The position numbers were made by a program, and so were the translations under genes. A stretch of 64,000 nucleotides of DNA from Jejubacter sp036620675 (GTDB lineage Bacteria; Pseudomonadota; Gammaproteobacteria; Enterobacterales; Enterobacteriaceae). This document shows positions 8,605-18,018 of this stretch, piece after piece. Location of the stretch: NCBI GenBank assembly GCA_036620675.1, contig JAZHEE010000003.1, one strand, 5' to 3'. The stretch's first letter is position 1. Every line of letters begins with the position of its first letter. The notes beneath the pieces are model-generated. The model was not told where the DNA came from. It did no database searches and saw only the letters and a list, made by a program, of their open reading frames with translations.

Positions 8605-9336
8605 TCAGCCGCGCTGTCTGACGACTTCGAACAGGCATACGCCGGTCGCGACCGATACGTTGAGCGACGAAACGCTGCCCGCCATTGGGATGCCGATAAG
8701 CTCATCGCAGTGCTCGCGAGTCAGACGGCGCATACCTTCGCCTTCTGCGCCCATAACCAGCGCCAGCGGCCCCACCAGCTTACTCTGGTAAAGCGTATGG
8801 GAGGCTTCGCCTGCGGTTCCCACAATCCAGATATTCTCCTGCTGAAGCATGCGCATAGTGCGAGCCAGGTTGGTTACGCGGATCAGCGGAACGGTTTCCG
8901 CCGCCCCGCAGGCCACCTTCTTCGCCGTCGCGTTCAGTTGAGCAGAACGATCTTTGGGAACGATAACCGCGTGAACGCCGGCCGCGTCGGCGCTACGCAG
9001 GCAGGCGCCCAGGTTGTGGGGATCGGTAACGCCGTCCAGGATCAGCAGAAAAGGCTGAGCGACGGCGGCGATCAGATCCGGCAGATCGTTTTCCTGATAC
9101 TGACGCCCGGGACGCACCAGCGCAATGATCCCCTGGTGCACTGCACCGTCGGACTTCTCATCCAGCCACTGGCGGTTGGCCATCTGAATCACCACGCCCT
9201 GCGCTTCGAGCGCCTGAATCAGCGGATGCAAACGTTTATCATCGCGCCCTTTCAGGACAAAAACTTGCAGAAAGCGTTCCGGCGCGCGTTCCAGCAAAGC
9301 CTGAACGGCGTGGATACCATAGATGGTTTCACTCAT
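8605..9336 (-). CDS. rlmB: RlmB, 23S rRNA 2'-O-methyltransferase (Gm2251)
   Basis: SPOUT-class methyltransferase that methylates the ribose of G2251 in the 23S rRNA P loop. The product is 243 residues, as in E. coli. An N-terminal substrate-binding domain (about 1-75) is followed by the trefoil-knot domain with DPHNLGACLRSADAAG, the SAM site MGAEGEGMRRL and the C-terminal SVSSLNVSVATGVCLFE. It lies 75 bases after rnr; a GC-rich hairpin (9373-9395) in that gap could attenuate transcription from rnr. Confidence 0.96.
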   Translation of the reverse strand: MSETIYGIHAVQALLERAPERFLQVFVLKGRDDKRLHPLIQALEAQGVVIQMANRQWLDEKSDGAVHQGIIALVRPGRQYQENDLPDLIAAVAQPFLLILDGVTDPHNLGACLRSADAAGVHAVIVPKDRSAQLNATAKKVACGAAETVPLIRVTNLARTMRMLQQENIWIVGTAGEASHTLYQSKLVGPLALVMGAEGEGMRRLTREHCDELIGIPMAGSVSSLNVSVATGVCLFEVVRQRG

Positions 9337-9411
9337 GAAGACTACTCGTTATACATTCTGTTTAATAAACTTCCCCTCCCCGAAAGGGAGAGGGGATCAG
9401 AGGATGGAGCC

Positions 9412-11865
9412 CTATTGAGGGGCCTGGTCCGCTTTCTTCTTCGCGCGCTTCTCTTTCGCGGCGGCGGCTATCTTACGGGTTTTCGCCGACGGTTTTTTGC
9501 CTTTCTTCCCTTTATCCGACTTCTTCCCGGATTTGCTTTCTGATTTTTTGCTGTCGCGAAAAGCGCTGTCCGGTTCGAAATTGACCCGACGGCTGGCATC
9601 GCGGCGCCCGCCGCTTTTACCTTTGCCTGTGCTCCTTTTCGCTTTATCACGCGCGGTCTTTCCCGCCCCGCGCACACCGCGCTGGCTGGAGATCAACGAA
9701 AAGTCGATCTTACGCTCATCCATATTGACCGCTTCCACCCGCACTTCCACGCGATCGCCCAACCGGTAGGTCTGGCCGCCGGATTCGCCAATCAGACGCT
9801 GGCCCACCTGATCGAAGCGGTAGTAATCGTTATCAAGCGAAGAGACATGCACCAGACCATCGATAAACAGTTCATCCAGCCGCACAAAGAAACCGAAACC
9901 GGTCACGCTGGAGATAACGCCGCTAAAGGTGTTCCCCACCTGATCCAGCATAAAGTCGCACTTCAGCCAGTCCGCCACTTCGCGGGTGGCTTCGTCAGCG
10001 CGACGCTCGGTCATCGAACAGTGGTCGCCCAGTTGCAGCATCTCTTCCATGCTGTAGTGCCAGCTGCCGGTCTGCCCCGCATGCGCCTCTTCGTTCCGCT
10101 GTTTTTCCAGCAGATATTTGATAGTGCGATGCAGCAGCAGATCGGGATAGCGGCGGATCGGCGACGTAAAGTGGCCGTAGGAAGAGAGCGCCAGCCCGAA
10201 GTGGCCGCGGTTTTCTGGATCGTAGATCGCCTGTTTCATGGAACGCAGCAGCATAATCTGCAGCATTTCGTGATCGGGGCGATCGGCAATGGAATCCAGC
10301 AGTGCCGCATAGTCGCCCGGCTGCGGCTTATTGCCGCCCGGAAGCTCCAGTCCCAGCTCCGACAGTACCGAACGGAACGCGTTGATCGCTTCGGTAGTCG
10401 GACGGTCATGTACCCGGAACAGCGCCGGCTCTTTGTGTTTTTCCACAAAGCGCGCCGCCGATACATTCGCCAGGATCATGCACTCTTCAATAAGCTTATG
10501 AGCGTCGTTGCGCTGGGTCTGTTCAATGCGCTCGATACGGCGTTCAGCGTTAAAGATAAACTTCGCCTCTTCACTCTCAAACGAGATGCCGCCGCGCTCG
10601 CCGCGAGCCTGTTCCAGCGTCTTGTACAGATGATGCAGTTCCTCAATGGGCTTCACCAGCGGCTGATACTGCTCGCGCAGCTCGGCGTCGCCCTGCAGGA
10701 TATGCCACACCTTGGTGTAGGTCAGACGGGCGTGGGAGCTCATCACCGCTTCATAAAATTTATACGACGAGAGATTACCGCGGGCGGAGATGGTCATCTC
10801 ACACACCATACACAGACGGTCTACCTGCGGGTTCAGCGAACAGAGGCCGTTAGAGAGCACCTCTGGCAGCATCGGCACCACCTGAGAGGGGAAGTAAACC
10901 GACGTACCACGGCTGCGCGCCTCTTTATCCAGTGGCGTGCGCGGGCGCACATAGTAGCTGACATCAGCAATAGCCACCCACAGGCGCCAGCCGCCGCCGC
11001 GCTTCTTCTCGCAGTAAACGGCGTCGTCAAAATCGCGGGCGTCTTCGCCGTCGATGGTGACCAGCGGCAGATCGCGCAGATCTACCCGACCCTGCTTGGC
11101 CGACTCTGGCACCTGTTCGCTCAGACCAGAGATCTGCGTCTCCACCTCTTTCGGCCACACGTAAGGAATGTCGTGGCTACGCAGGGCGATATCTACTGCC
11201 ATGCCGGTGCCCATATTATCGCCCAGCACCTCGACGATCTTACCGACCGCTTTGGTGCGCCGCGTCGGGCGCTGGGTCAGTTCAACCACCACCACAAAGC
11301 CCATACGGGCCCCCTGAATCTCTTCCGGCGGGATCAGGATATCAAAGCTCAGGCGACTGTCGTCCGGCACCACGAAGCCGACGCCAGCTTCGGTAAAGTA
11401 GCGGCCGACGATCTGGCCGGTGCGCGGCTCCAGTATTCGAACGATGCGCGCTTCGCGACGCCCTTTACGATCTGCGCCCAGCGGCTGGGCCAGCACCTCA
11501 TCGCCGTGAATACAGCGCTTCATCTCTTCTGACGAGAGATAGAAGTCGTCTTTGCTCCCTTCAACTCTCAGAAAGCCATAACCGTCGCGATGACCAATGA
11601 CCTTGCCCTTCACCAGATCGAGGCGTTCCGGCAATGCGTAGCACTGGCGGCGGGTAAAAACCAGCTGCCCGTCGCGCTCCATGGCGCGCAGGCGGCGACG
11701 CAGCGCCTCTTCCTGCTCTTCGCCTTCAATCTTCAGTTCGTGGGCCAGCTCGTCGCGGCTGGCCGGTTTTTCGCGTTTGGACAGGAGATCGAGAATAAAT
11801 TCACGGCTGGGAATCGGGTTGGTGTATTTCTCGGCTTCTCGTTCCTGAAATGGATCTTGTGACAT
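9412..11865 (-). CDS. rnr: Ribonuclease R (3'-5' exoribonuclease)
   Basis: RNase II-family exoribonuclease that degrades structured RNA and takes part in trans-translation and cold-shock RNA turnover. The start MSQDPFQEREAEKY at 11865 follows GGAGG and gives 817 residues, against 813 in E. coli. Domains: winged helix (about 20-85), two cold-shock OB folds (about 85-230), the RNB catalytic domain with the aspartate cluster DGEDARDFDDAVYCE (about 270-285), S1 (about 645-725), and a Lys/Arg-rich tail. The tail is basic and low in complexity, as usual for RNase R. It is cotranscribed after nsrR (38-base gap). Confidence 0.97.
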   Translation of the reverse strand: MSQDPFQEREAEKYTNPIPSREFILDLLSKREKPASRDELAHELKIEGEEQEEALRRRLRAMERDGQLVFTRRQCYALPERLDLVKGKVIGHRDGYGFLRVEGSKDDFYLSSEEMKRCIHGDEVLAQPLGADRKGRREARIVRILEPRTGQIVGRYFTEAGVGFVVPDDSRLSFDILIPPEEIQGARMGFVVVVELTQRPTRRTKAVGKIVEVLGDNMGTGMAVDIALRSHDIPYVWPKEVETQISGLSEQVPESAKQGRVDLRDLPLVTIDGEDARDFDDAVYCEKKRGGGWRLWVAIADVSYYVRPRTPLDKEARSRGTSVYFPSQVVPMLPEVLSNGLCSLNPQVDRLCMVCEMTISARGNLSSYKFYEAVMSSHARLTYTKVWHILQGDAELREQYQPLVKPIEELHHLYKTLEQARGERGGISFESEEAKFIFNAERRIERIEQTQRNDAHKLIEECMILANVSAARFVEKHKEPALFRVHDRPTTEAINAFRSVLSELGLELPGGNKPQPGDYAALLDSIADRPDHEMLQIMLLRSMKQAIYDPENRGHFGLALSSYGHFTSPIRRYPDLLLHRTIKYLLEKQRNEEAHAGQTGSWHYSMEEMLQLGDHCSMTERRADEATREVADWLKCDFMLDQVGNTFSGVISSVTGFGFFVRLDELFIDGLVHVSSLDNDYYRFDQVGQRLIGESGGQTYRLGDRVEVRVEAVNMDERKIDFSLISSQRGVRGAGKTARDKAKRSTGKGKSGGRRDASRRVNFEPDSAFRDSKKSESKSGKKSDKGKKGKKPSAKTRKIAAAAKEKRAKKKADQAPQ

Positions 11866-11903
11866 TGCGGTTCCTCCGTTGTCATCCGCTGGCGGAATTT
11901 TCG

Positions 11904-12329
11904 TCATTCCACCAACAATAATTTGTATAACGCCTGGTTTTCATCCACTAAATCGGCCAGCGTGTAGTTATCCAGTTCCTGAAGGAAGCTTTGCACCGCC
12001 TGAGAGAGCGCCAGTTTAAGACGACAGGCCGGTGTTATATGACAAAACTCGCTACTGCAGTTAACCAGAGTCAGCGGTTCCAGGGAGCGAACCACGTCGC
12101 CCACGCGGACTTCATGCGCCGGTTTACCTAAACGGATGCCGCCGTTCTTACCGCGCACTGCGGTCACATAACCAGCCCGACTAAGCTGATTGATGATCTT
12201 CACCATATGATTACGGGAGACACCATACACCTCTGTGACTTCTGAGATGCTGGTCATGCGCCCTTTCGGCAAAGACGCCATATAAATTAAAGCTCGCAGG
12301 CCGTAATCCGTAAAACTCGTTAACTGCAC
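11904..12329 (-). CDS. nsrR: NsrR, nitric-oxide-sensing Rrf2-family repressor
   Basis: Iron-sulfur transcription repressor that releases DNA when its cluster is nitrosylated; in enterics it controls hmpA, ytfE and other nitrosative stress genes. 141 residues, equal to E. coli NsrR. N-terminal winged helix-turn-helix with VYGVSRNHMVKIINQL. The three cluster cysteines are at 91, 96 and 102 in NCSSEFCHITPACRLK. It precedes rnr and rlmB and follows purA, with a purA hairpin between. Confidence 0.97.
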   Translation of the reverse strand: MQLTSFTDYGLRALIYMASLPKGRMTSISEVTEVYGVSRNHMVKIINQLSRAGYVTAVRGKNGGIRLGKPAHEVRVGDVVRSLEPLTLVNCSSEFCHITPACRLKLALSQAVQSFLQELDNYTLADLVDENQALYKLLLVE

Positions 12330-12491
12330 ATAAACCTCGGGTAAAGGGAGGGAAAACGCTCTATGCCCTGCCGGGCAATCTTTATAATGATGATAAACCA
12401 GCCATCGGCCTGGCAGCTAATTAATTTGGGCTGACCTGACAGAAAGTGGATGTTGTAGCGGACGGGGGATAAGAGATGGGCCTACCAGAAC

Positions 12492-12521
12492 CAGGTCGGG
12501 CGCGTTACCGCGCCCGACCTG
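12492..12521 (-). terminator. purA terminator
   Basis: CAGGTCGGGCGCG - TTAC - CGCGCCCGACCTG, a perfect 13-bp stem five bases past the purA stop. The following minus-strand bases (GTTCTGG) are only weakly T-rich. Confidence 0.65.
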
Positions 12522-12525
12522 TTGA

Positions 12526-13824
12526 TTATGCATCGTACGGGTCGCGCAAAATCATGGTTTCACTGCGATCCGGGCCAGTAGAGATAATATCCACGGGAAC
12601 CCCGGTCAGCTCTTCGATACGCTTGATGTAGTTCAGCGCAGCCTGCGGCAGCTGGTTGCGATCTTTAACGCCAAAAGTGCTTTCAGACCAACCCGGCATG
12701 CTTTCGTAGATAGGCTCAATGCCGTCCCAGTTTTCCGCCGCCATCGGAGTGGTGGATACTTCGCGACCATCCGGCAAACGGTAAGCCACGCAGATCTTGA
12801 CCTCTTCCAGGCCGTCCAGAACATCCAGTTTGGTCAGGCAGAAACCAGACAGCGAGTTGATCTGTACGGCGCGTTTCACCGCCACGGCATCCAGCCAGCC
12901 GGTACGGCGACGGCGACCTGTAGTGGCGCCAAATTCGTTACCCTGCTTACACAGGTACTCGCCCACATCATCGAACAACTCGGTCGGGAACGGGCCGGCG
13001 CCTACGCGGGTAGAGTAAGCTTTCAGGATACCCAGTACGTAGTCAACATAACGCGGCCCCAGACCTGAACCGGTGGAAACACCGCCAGCGGTGGTGTTGG
13101 AGGAAGTTACGTAAGGATAGGTGCCGTGGTCGATATCCAGCAGCGTGCCCTGCGCACCTTCAAACATAATAAAGTCGCCGCGCAGACGCGCCTGATCCAG
13201 CAGATCGGATACGTCCACCACCATGCTGGTCAGCAGGTCGGCGACTGCCATCGCATCGTCCAGCACCTTTTGATAGTCCACCGGGGAAGCCTTGTAGAAG
13301 TGCTCCAGCTGGAAGTTGTGATATTCCATCACCTCTTTCAGCTTACTGGCGAAGGTTTCTTTATCGAACAGATCGCCCACGCGCAGACCACGACGGGCCA
13401 CTTTGTCTTCATAAGCCGGACCGATACCGCGACCGGTAGTGCCAATAGCTTTAGCGCCGCGCGCTTTTTCACGGGCAACGTCCAGCGCAACATGGTAGTC
13501 CAGAATCAACGGACAGGCCTCGGATAACAGCAGACGTTCGCGCACCGGAACACCGCGATCTTCCAGCTCTTTCATCTCTTTCAGCAAAGCCTGCGGAGAA
13601 AGCACCACACCGTTGCCGATGATGCTGATGACGTTCTCGCGAAGAATACCTGAGGGAATAAGATGGAGGACGGTTTTTTCACCGTTAATGACCAGCGTAT
13701 GACCTGCGTTGTGACCGCCCTGATAGCGCACAACATATTTGGCCCGTTCAGTCAGAAGATCAACAATTTTGCCTTTACCTTCGTCACCCCATTGGGTGCC
13801 CAGTACGACGACGTTGTTACCCAT
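12526..13824 (-). CDS. purA: Adenylosuccinate synthetase
   Basis: GTP-dependent ligase that joins IMP and aspartate to adenylosuccinate, the first committed step to AMP. The product is 432 residues, the E. coli length. It starts MGNNVVVLGTQWGDEGKGK, the P-loop with the catalytic Asp13, then QGGHNAGHT with the catalytic His41, the switch region TTGRGIGPAYEDK, and CLTKLDVLDGLEEVK near the guanine site. Encoded after yjeT; its message ends at a strong hairpin. Confidence 0.98.
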   Translation of the reverse strand: MGNNVVVLGTQWGDEGKGKIVDLLTERAKYVVRYQGGHNAGHTLVINGEKTVLHLIPSGILRENVISIIGNGVVLSPQALLKEMKELEDRGVPVRERLLLSEACPLILDYHVALDVAREKARGAKAIGTTGRGIGPAYEDKVARRGLRVGDLFDKETFASKLKEVMEYHNFQLEHFYKASPVDYQKVLDDAMAVADLLTSMVVDVSDLLDQARLRGDFIMFEGAQGTLLDIDHGTYPYVTSSNTTAGGVSTGSGLGPRYVDYVLGILKAYSTRVGAGPFPTELFDDVGEYLCKQGNEFGATTGRRRRTGWLDAVAVKRAVQINSLSGFCLTKLDVLDGLEEVKICVAYRLPDGREVSTTPMAAENWDGIEPIYESMPGWSESTFGVKDRNQLPQAALNYIKRIEELTGVPVDIISTGPDRSETMILRDPYDA

Positions 13825-13927
13825 TTTTCAATATCACCGTTTGCTTAAAAATGGATTCTACCATCGGTTTTGCAGATGTTCAGCACCTTTTGGCTATAAA
13901 AACGCGCATGTTATGCCGGTTTATTCA

Positions 13928-14125
13928 TCAGACAATCGTTTTCCTCAACATGTAGTAGATGACGATGCCAGCAACCACAAGAGCGCCGCCATAGCGCCTT
14001 AATATTCCATCAGGCAGTTGGGTAATACTGCCGATCATTCGGCGCCACAGGTCGGGAAACAGCATCGGGCCAAGGCCTTCCAGCACCAGAACCAACGCCA
14101 GTGCAGTCAGAATTGTTGCGTTCAT
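13928..14125 (-). CDS. yjeT: YjeT, DUF2065 inner-membrane protein
   Basis: A 65-residue membrane protein of unknown function (DUF2065), the same length as E. coli YjeT. Two hydrophobic helices (about 3-18 and 46-60) flank a loop with GPMLFPDLWRRMIGSI and LRRYGG. It lies between hflC and purA, as in E. coli. A strong terminator stands between hflC and yjeT, so it is either expressed from its own promoter or by read-through. Confidence 0.92.
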   Translation of the reverse strand: MNATILTALALVLVLEGLGPMLFPDLWRRMIGSITQLPDGILRRYGGALVVAGIVIYYMLRKTIV

Positions 14126-14139
14126 TCGCCTTCCATCAC

Positions 14140-14173
14140 ATAAAAAAAGAACCGGAGAAATTTCCGGCTCTTT
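14140..14173 (-). terminator. hflC terminator
   Basis: Minus strand AAAGAGCCGGA - AATTTC - TCCGGTTCTTT followed by a run of T and ATG. This closes the long amiB-to-hflC transcription unit. Confidence 0.9.
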
Positions 14174-14198
14174 ATATCACACTCAGCGGGACGCTGGA

Positions 14199-15203
14199 TT
14201 AACGCGAGCTATGAGTCGGCGTCTTCATATAGCGGAAGAAGTCGTTTTCAGGGCTCAGCACCATCACATCCTGGTTAGAGTTAAAGCTGGACTCGTAAGC
14301 ACGCAGGCTACGGATAAAGGCATAGAAATCCGGATCCTGGCTAAAGGCGTCGGCAAACAGCTTCGCCGCTTCAGCATCGCCTTCACCACGCGTCATTCGC
14401 GCCTGACGTTCGGCTTCAGCCAGCGTGCGGGTCACCTGATAGTCCGCCGCGGCGCGCAGCTTCTCGGCCTCTTCCTGCCCCTGAGAGCGATGACGACGGG
14501 CAACGGCAGCGCGTTCGGCGCGCATACGGTTGTAAATCGCCTCGGACACCTCGGTCGGCAGGTTGATCTGCTTGATACGCACATCCACCACTTCGATACC
14601 CAGTGCCGCCATGCTGTTCGGGTTAATAACCGGCACCTTGCCATCGGTCTCTTTCGCGACACGCTCCGCCGCTTTGGCGATAGCGTCGTCGGCCGCCGGC
14701 GTTTCGACTTCATCCTCGGTACCGGCGGAGCCGGAGTTCAGGGCTTCACGCACCTCAATGGTCAGACGACCGCGGGAATCGGTAACGATATCCTTCACGT
14801 CCAGACGACCAATTTCAGAACGCAGACGGTCACTGAACTTACGCTTCAGCAGCACCTCGGCCTGAGAGACATCACCGCCGCCCGTCGCCAGGTAGTAGCG
14901 GCTGAAGTCGCTGATGCGCCACTTAATGTAAGAATCGACGATCAGATCTTTCTTCTCTTTAGTCACGAAGCGATCTGCCTGGTTATCCATGGTCTGGATA
15001 CGGGCGTCCAGCGTCTTCACAGACTCGATAAACGGCACCTTAAAGTGCAGGCCCGGCGCATAAACCAGCGGCTTATTCTCGTCGTCGCGCACCACTTTAC
15101 CAAAGCGCAACGTAATCCCGCGCTCACCCTCTTTCACCACAAAGATAGAGGCATAGAGCACGACCAGTACAATCACGATGATTGCGATTAATGACTTCCG
15201 CAT
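14199..15203 (-). CDS. hflC: HflC, SPFH-domain regulator of FtsH protease
   Basis: Inner-membrane SPFH/prohibitin-type protein. With HflK it forms a cage around FtsH and modulates degradation of membrane proteins and of phage lambda cII. 334 residues, as in E. coli. An N-terminal anchor (about 3-20) is followed by the SPFH domain (VKEGERGITLRFGKV, NQADRFVTKEKKDL) and a charged helical region with GQEEAEKLRAAADYQ. The start lies 2 bases from the hflK stop, so translation is coupled. Confidence 0.97.
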   Translation of the reverse strand: MRKSLIAIIVIVLVVLYASIFVVKEGERGITLRFGKVVRDDENKPLVYAPGLHFKVPFIESVKTLDARIQTMDNQADRFVTKEKKDLIVDSYIKWRISDFSRYYLATGGGDVSQAEVLLKRKFSDRLRSEIGRLDVKDIVTDSRGRLTIEVREALNSGSAGTEDEVETPAADDAIAKAAERVAKETDGKVPVINPNSMAALGIEVVDVRIKQINLPTEVSEAIYNRMRAERAAVARRHRSQGQEEAEKLRAAADYQVTRTLAEAERQARMTRGEGDAEAAKLFADAFSQDPDFYAFIRSLRAYESSFNSNQDVMVLSPENDFFRYMKTPTHSSR

Positions 15204-15205
15204 CG

Positions 15206-16441
15206 TTATTCACCCCCCCGGCGCTGGGTATCGTTGCGCTGCGCGTTAGCGCGACGCTGATCCATGATGTCTCCACTGCTGGACGACGATGAATGGCTGG
15301 CGCTGCTGTTAGACTCCGACGCTGGCGGCAAACGCAGCAGATCGCTGCTCTGTGAATTCGCGGCCGGCGCTTTAGCGCCGCCCTTCAGCATCTGATCAAG
15401 CGGCAGCACCATCAGGTTGCCCCCTTTGTCGTTGACCAGCACTTTCCGGGTATGGCTAAGCACTTTCTCCATAGTTTCAATGTAGAGACGCTCGCGGGTG
15501 ATCTCCGGCGCGGCTTTGTATTCCGGCAGGATCTTAGCAAAACGCGCGACTTCCCCCTGAGCTTCCAGAACGGTCTGGGTCTTATAGGCCCGGGCCTCTT
15601 CCAGAATACGCTGCGCGCGACCATTGGCGCGAGGCTGTACTTCATTCGCGTAAGCTTCCGCTTCGCGGATATACTGCTGCTCGTTTTCACGGGCGGCAAT
15701 GGCATCGTCAAACGCGGATTTCACCTCTTCCGGCGGACGCGCAGCCTGGAAGTTGACGTCCAGCAGCGTTATCCCCATGTTGTATGGCTTGATGGTTTCT
15801 TCCAGCTCGCGCTGGGTATCGCTACGGATAACGGTACGCCCTTCCGTAAGGATACGATCCATGGTGTATTTGCCGATCACGCCGCGCAGCGCGCTGTCAG
15901 TGGCCTGACGCAGGCTATCGTCGGCGCTGGTGACGCTATACAGGTAGCGTTCGGGATCGGTCACGCGGTACTGTACGTTCATTTCCACACGCACCACGTT
16001 TTCGTCGGAGGTCAGCATCACGCCGGATGCGGCCAGTTCCCGCACTGATTCCACGTTAACTGCCCTGACGTTATCGATAAAGGTGGGTTTCCAGTTCAGA
16101 CCGGGCTCGACCAGATGGCTAAACTTGCCGAAACGCGTCACAACGCCGCGCTCCGCTTCTTTAATGGTATAAAAACCACTGGCCGCCCAGATAATCACCG
16201 CCGCCGCCGCGACGATGCCGACCAGCTTACCGCCTATATGGCCGCGCGGGCCTTGCCCACTGCCGCCTTTGTTGCCGCCGCCGAAGCCGCCAAGCTTTTT
16301 GCTCAGCTTGCGGAAGATATCATCCAGATCGGGAGGCCCCTGCTCGCGGCCCCCTTTATTTCCCCCAGAGTCGCCGCCAGGTTTGCTGCTTCCCCACGGG
16401 TCGCGGTCCTGTCCGTTATTACCGGGCTGATTCCACGCCAT
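15206..16441 (-). CDS. hflK: HflK, SPFH-domain partner of HflC
   Basis: Partner of HflC in the HflKC-FtsH complex of the inner membrane. The start MAWNQPGNNGQDRDPWG at 16441 gives 411 residues, near the E. coli length; the open frame upstream enters the ERIC element and is not conserved. A Gly-rich cytoplasmic N-terminus is followed by one membrane helix (about 75-95), the SPFH domain (EAERGVVTRFGKFSHLVEPGL is its start), a coiled region and a Ser-rich C-terminus. The 220-base gap to hflX is enlarged by a repeat insertion. Confidence 0.96.
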   Translation of the reverse strand: MAWNQPGNNGQDRDPWGSSKPGGDSGGNKGGREQGPPDLDDIFRKLSKKLGGFGGGNKGGSGQGPRGHIGGKLVGIVAAAAVIIWAASGFYTIKEAERGVVTRFGKFSHLVEPGLNWKPTFIDNVRAVNVESVRELAASGVMLTSDENVVRVEMNVQYRVTDPERYLYSVTSADDSLRQATDSALRGVIGKYTMDRILTEGRTVIRSDTQRELEETIKPYNMGITLLDVNFQAARPPEEVKSAFDDAIAARENEQQYIREAEAYANEVQPRANGRAQRILEEARAYKTQTVLEAQGEVARFAKILPEYKAAPEITRERLYIETMEKVLSHTRKVLVNDKGGNLMVLPLDQMLKGGAKAPAANSQSSDLLRLPPASESNSSASHSSSSSSGDIMDQRRANAQRNDTQRRGGE

Positions 16442-16470
16442 GTATGTGCTCCATATTTGTTGTGCGGTGA

Positions 16471-16596
16471 TATCCCCTTCATACTTCAAGCTGCCTCTCT
16501 GTTGGCTGCCTTCACTCACCCCGGTCACATAGTACGGTTATGCGCCCGGGGATTCATTCAGTTGCCGTCGCGATGCAACTTGAATTATTTTGGGTA
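16471..16596. repeat. ERIC element (enterobacterial repetitive intergenic consensus)
   Basis: 126 bases bounded by TA. The core ACTCACCCCGGTCACATAGT ... ATGCGCCCGGGGATTCAT matches the two classic ERIC primer sites, and the ends ATACTTCAAGCTGC and GCAACTTGAATTAT are inverted repeats. It lies in the hflX-hflK gap; without it about 94 bases would remain. Being inside an operon it is transcribed and will form a long RNA hairpin. The outer sequence TATCCCCTTCAT recurs immediately to the right of the element. Confidence 0.88.
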
Positions 16597-16661
16597 TCCC
16601 CTTCATTCAATATTTCAGGTATACCCCTCTCAGGGGAAAGTCTTCAGGTAAGCCGAGGCGA

Positions 16662-17942
16662 TTAAACAAGATAATCGACCAGTGCCGGTTCCTGCTTACA
16701 GAGGCGACGCCATTCCACCACGGGCAAACGAACCTCCAGCCCGACGCTGCCGTCTTCCTCCATCCACTCTTTTTCTATCGCCTGAAGCTGATAAAACCGG
16801 CTTCGCAGGCGACCTTCTCGCGGAGGAAGACGCAGAATATGCTGCGCTATCTCCCCGGAAAGCCTCTCCGTCAGAGCCTGGAAAAGCAGTGGCAAACCGT
16901 CACCAGTCTGCGCTGAAAGCCAGACCCGTACCGGTACGTTCTCTTCATCACGATCGATGCGCGGTTCAAAACCATCCAGCATATCGATCTTGTTCATCAC
17001 CAGTAGCGTCGGCAGTTCCCTGGCATCAATTTCCTCAAGCACCGACTCTACGGCTTCAATATTTTCCTGCACCCGGTGATCCGCTGCGTCGATCACGTGC
17101 AGCAGCAACGTAGCCTGACGGGTCTCCTGCAGCGTCGCCTTAAAGGCGGCGACCAGGTCGTGGGGCAGGTGACGGATAAAACCAACGGTGTCCGCCAGCA
17201 CCGTTTCACCAACGTCTGCCACGTCGATACGACGCAGCGTGGGATCCAGCGTGGCAAACAGCTGATCTGCTGCATAGACGCCGGACTCGGTGACCCGGTT
17301 AAACAGCGTGGATTTACCTGCGTTGGTATAACCAACCAAAGATACGGTCGGCACGTCGGCACGGGTACGGGCGCGTCGGCCCTGTTCACGCTGCTTTTCA
17401 ACTTTTTCCAGCCGCGAGAGGATCTGTGTAATACGGTTGCGCAGCAGACGGCGGTCCGTCTCAAGCTGGGTTTCCCCCGGCCCACGCAGACCAATCCCCC
17501 CTTTCTGACGCTCAAGGTGAGTCCACCCCCGAACCAGTCGCGTCGCCAGATGACGCAACTGCGCCAGTTCTACCTGCAACTTACCCTCATGGGTACGGGC
17601 TCGCTGGGCAAAAATATCTAAAATCAGTCCGGTGCGATCGATAACACGGCATTCGCACAGGCGCTCAAGGTTACGTTCCTGAGCGGGGGTTAACGCATGG
17701 TCAAAGAGCACGACTGATGCCCCAGTGGCTTTAACTGCGTCGGCAATTTCAGTTGCCTTGCCCTCACCAACAAAGTACTTCGGGTGCGGCGCCTTTCGGG
17801 TACCGGTCACCACCTGCAAAGCATCGACACCAGCGGAAGAGACCAGGGCTTCAAACTCCTGGAGATCCTCCATGTCTTTGTCTTGCGAAAAATAGATGTG
17901 TACCAGTACCGCCTGCTCACCGGCATCATAACGGTCAAACAA
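16662..17942 (-). CDS. hflX: HflX, ribosome-associated GTPase
   Basis: GTPase that splits stalled 70S ribosomes, notably after heat stress. 426 residues, the E. coli length, starting MFDRYDAGEQAVLVHIYF. The N-terminal HflX domain and glycine-rich linker (GGIGLRGPGETQLETDRRLL, about 160-180) precede the G domain with G1 GYTNAGKST, G3 DTVGF and G4 NKID. It follows hfq with a 76-base gap containing a hairpin. Part of the miaA-hfq-hflX-hflKC unit. Confidence 0.97.
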   Translation of the reverse strand: MFDRYDAGEQAVLVHIYFSQDKDMEDLQEFEALVSSAGVDALQVVTGTRKAPHPKYFVGEGKATEIADAVKATGASVVLFDHALTPAQERNLERLCECRVIDRTGLILDIFAQRARTHEGKLQVELAQLRHLATRLVRGWTHLERQKGGIGLRGPGETQLETDRRLLRNRITQILSRLEKVEKQREQGRRARTRADVPTVSLVGYTNAGKSTLFNRVTESGVYAADQLFATLDPTLRRIDVADVGETVLADTVGFIRHLPHDLVAAFKATLQETRQATLLLHVIDAADHRVQENIEAVESVLEEIDARELPTLLVMNKIDMLDGFEPRIDRDEENVPVRVWLSAQTGDGLPLLFQALTERLSGEIAQHILRLPPREGRLRSRFYQLQAIEKEWMEEDGSVGLEVRLPVVEWRRLCKQEPALVDYLV

Positions 17943-17967
17943 GCGTATAACCTCTCAAAAAGACCAG

Positions 17968-17995
17968 CGGGGAACGCAGATAAACTGGTTCCCCG
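17968..17995 (-). terminator. Hairpin between hfq and hflX, possible attenuator
   Basis: CGGGGAAC - 12-base loop - GTTCCCCG, directly after hfq. The T-run is poor, so it may reduce read-through or protect the hfq 3' end rather than stop transcription. Confidence 0.45.
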
Positions 17996-18018
17996 GCATG
18001 GAACTACAGCCCGCCACC

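Noticed and set aside
9847..11532. A 561-codon open frame on the plus strand
   Set aside because: It lies wholly antisense to rnr, has no ribosome site and no domain, and is a codon-bias shadow of that gene.
14211..15191. 326-codon plus-strand frame opposite hflC
   Set aside because: Antisense shadow of hflC without start signals.
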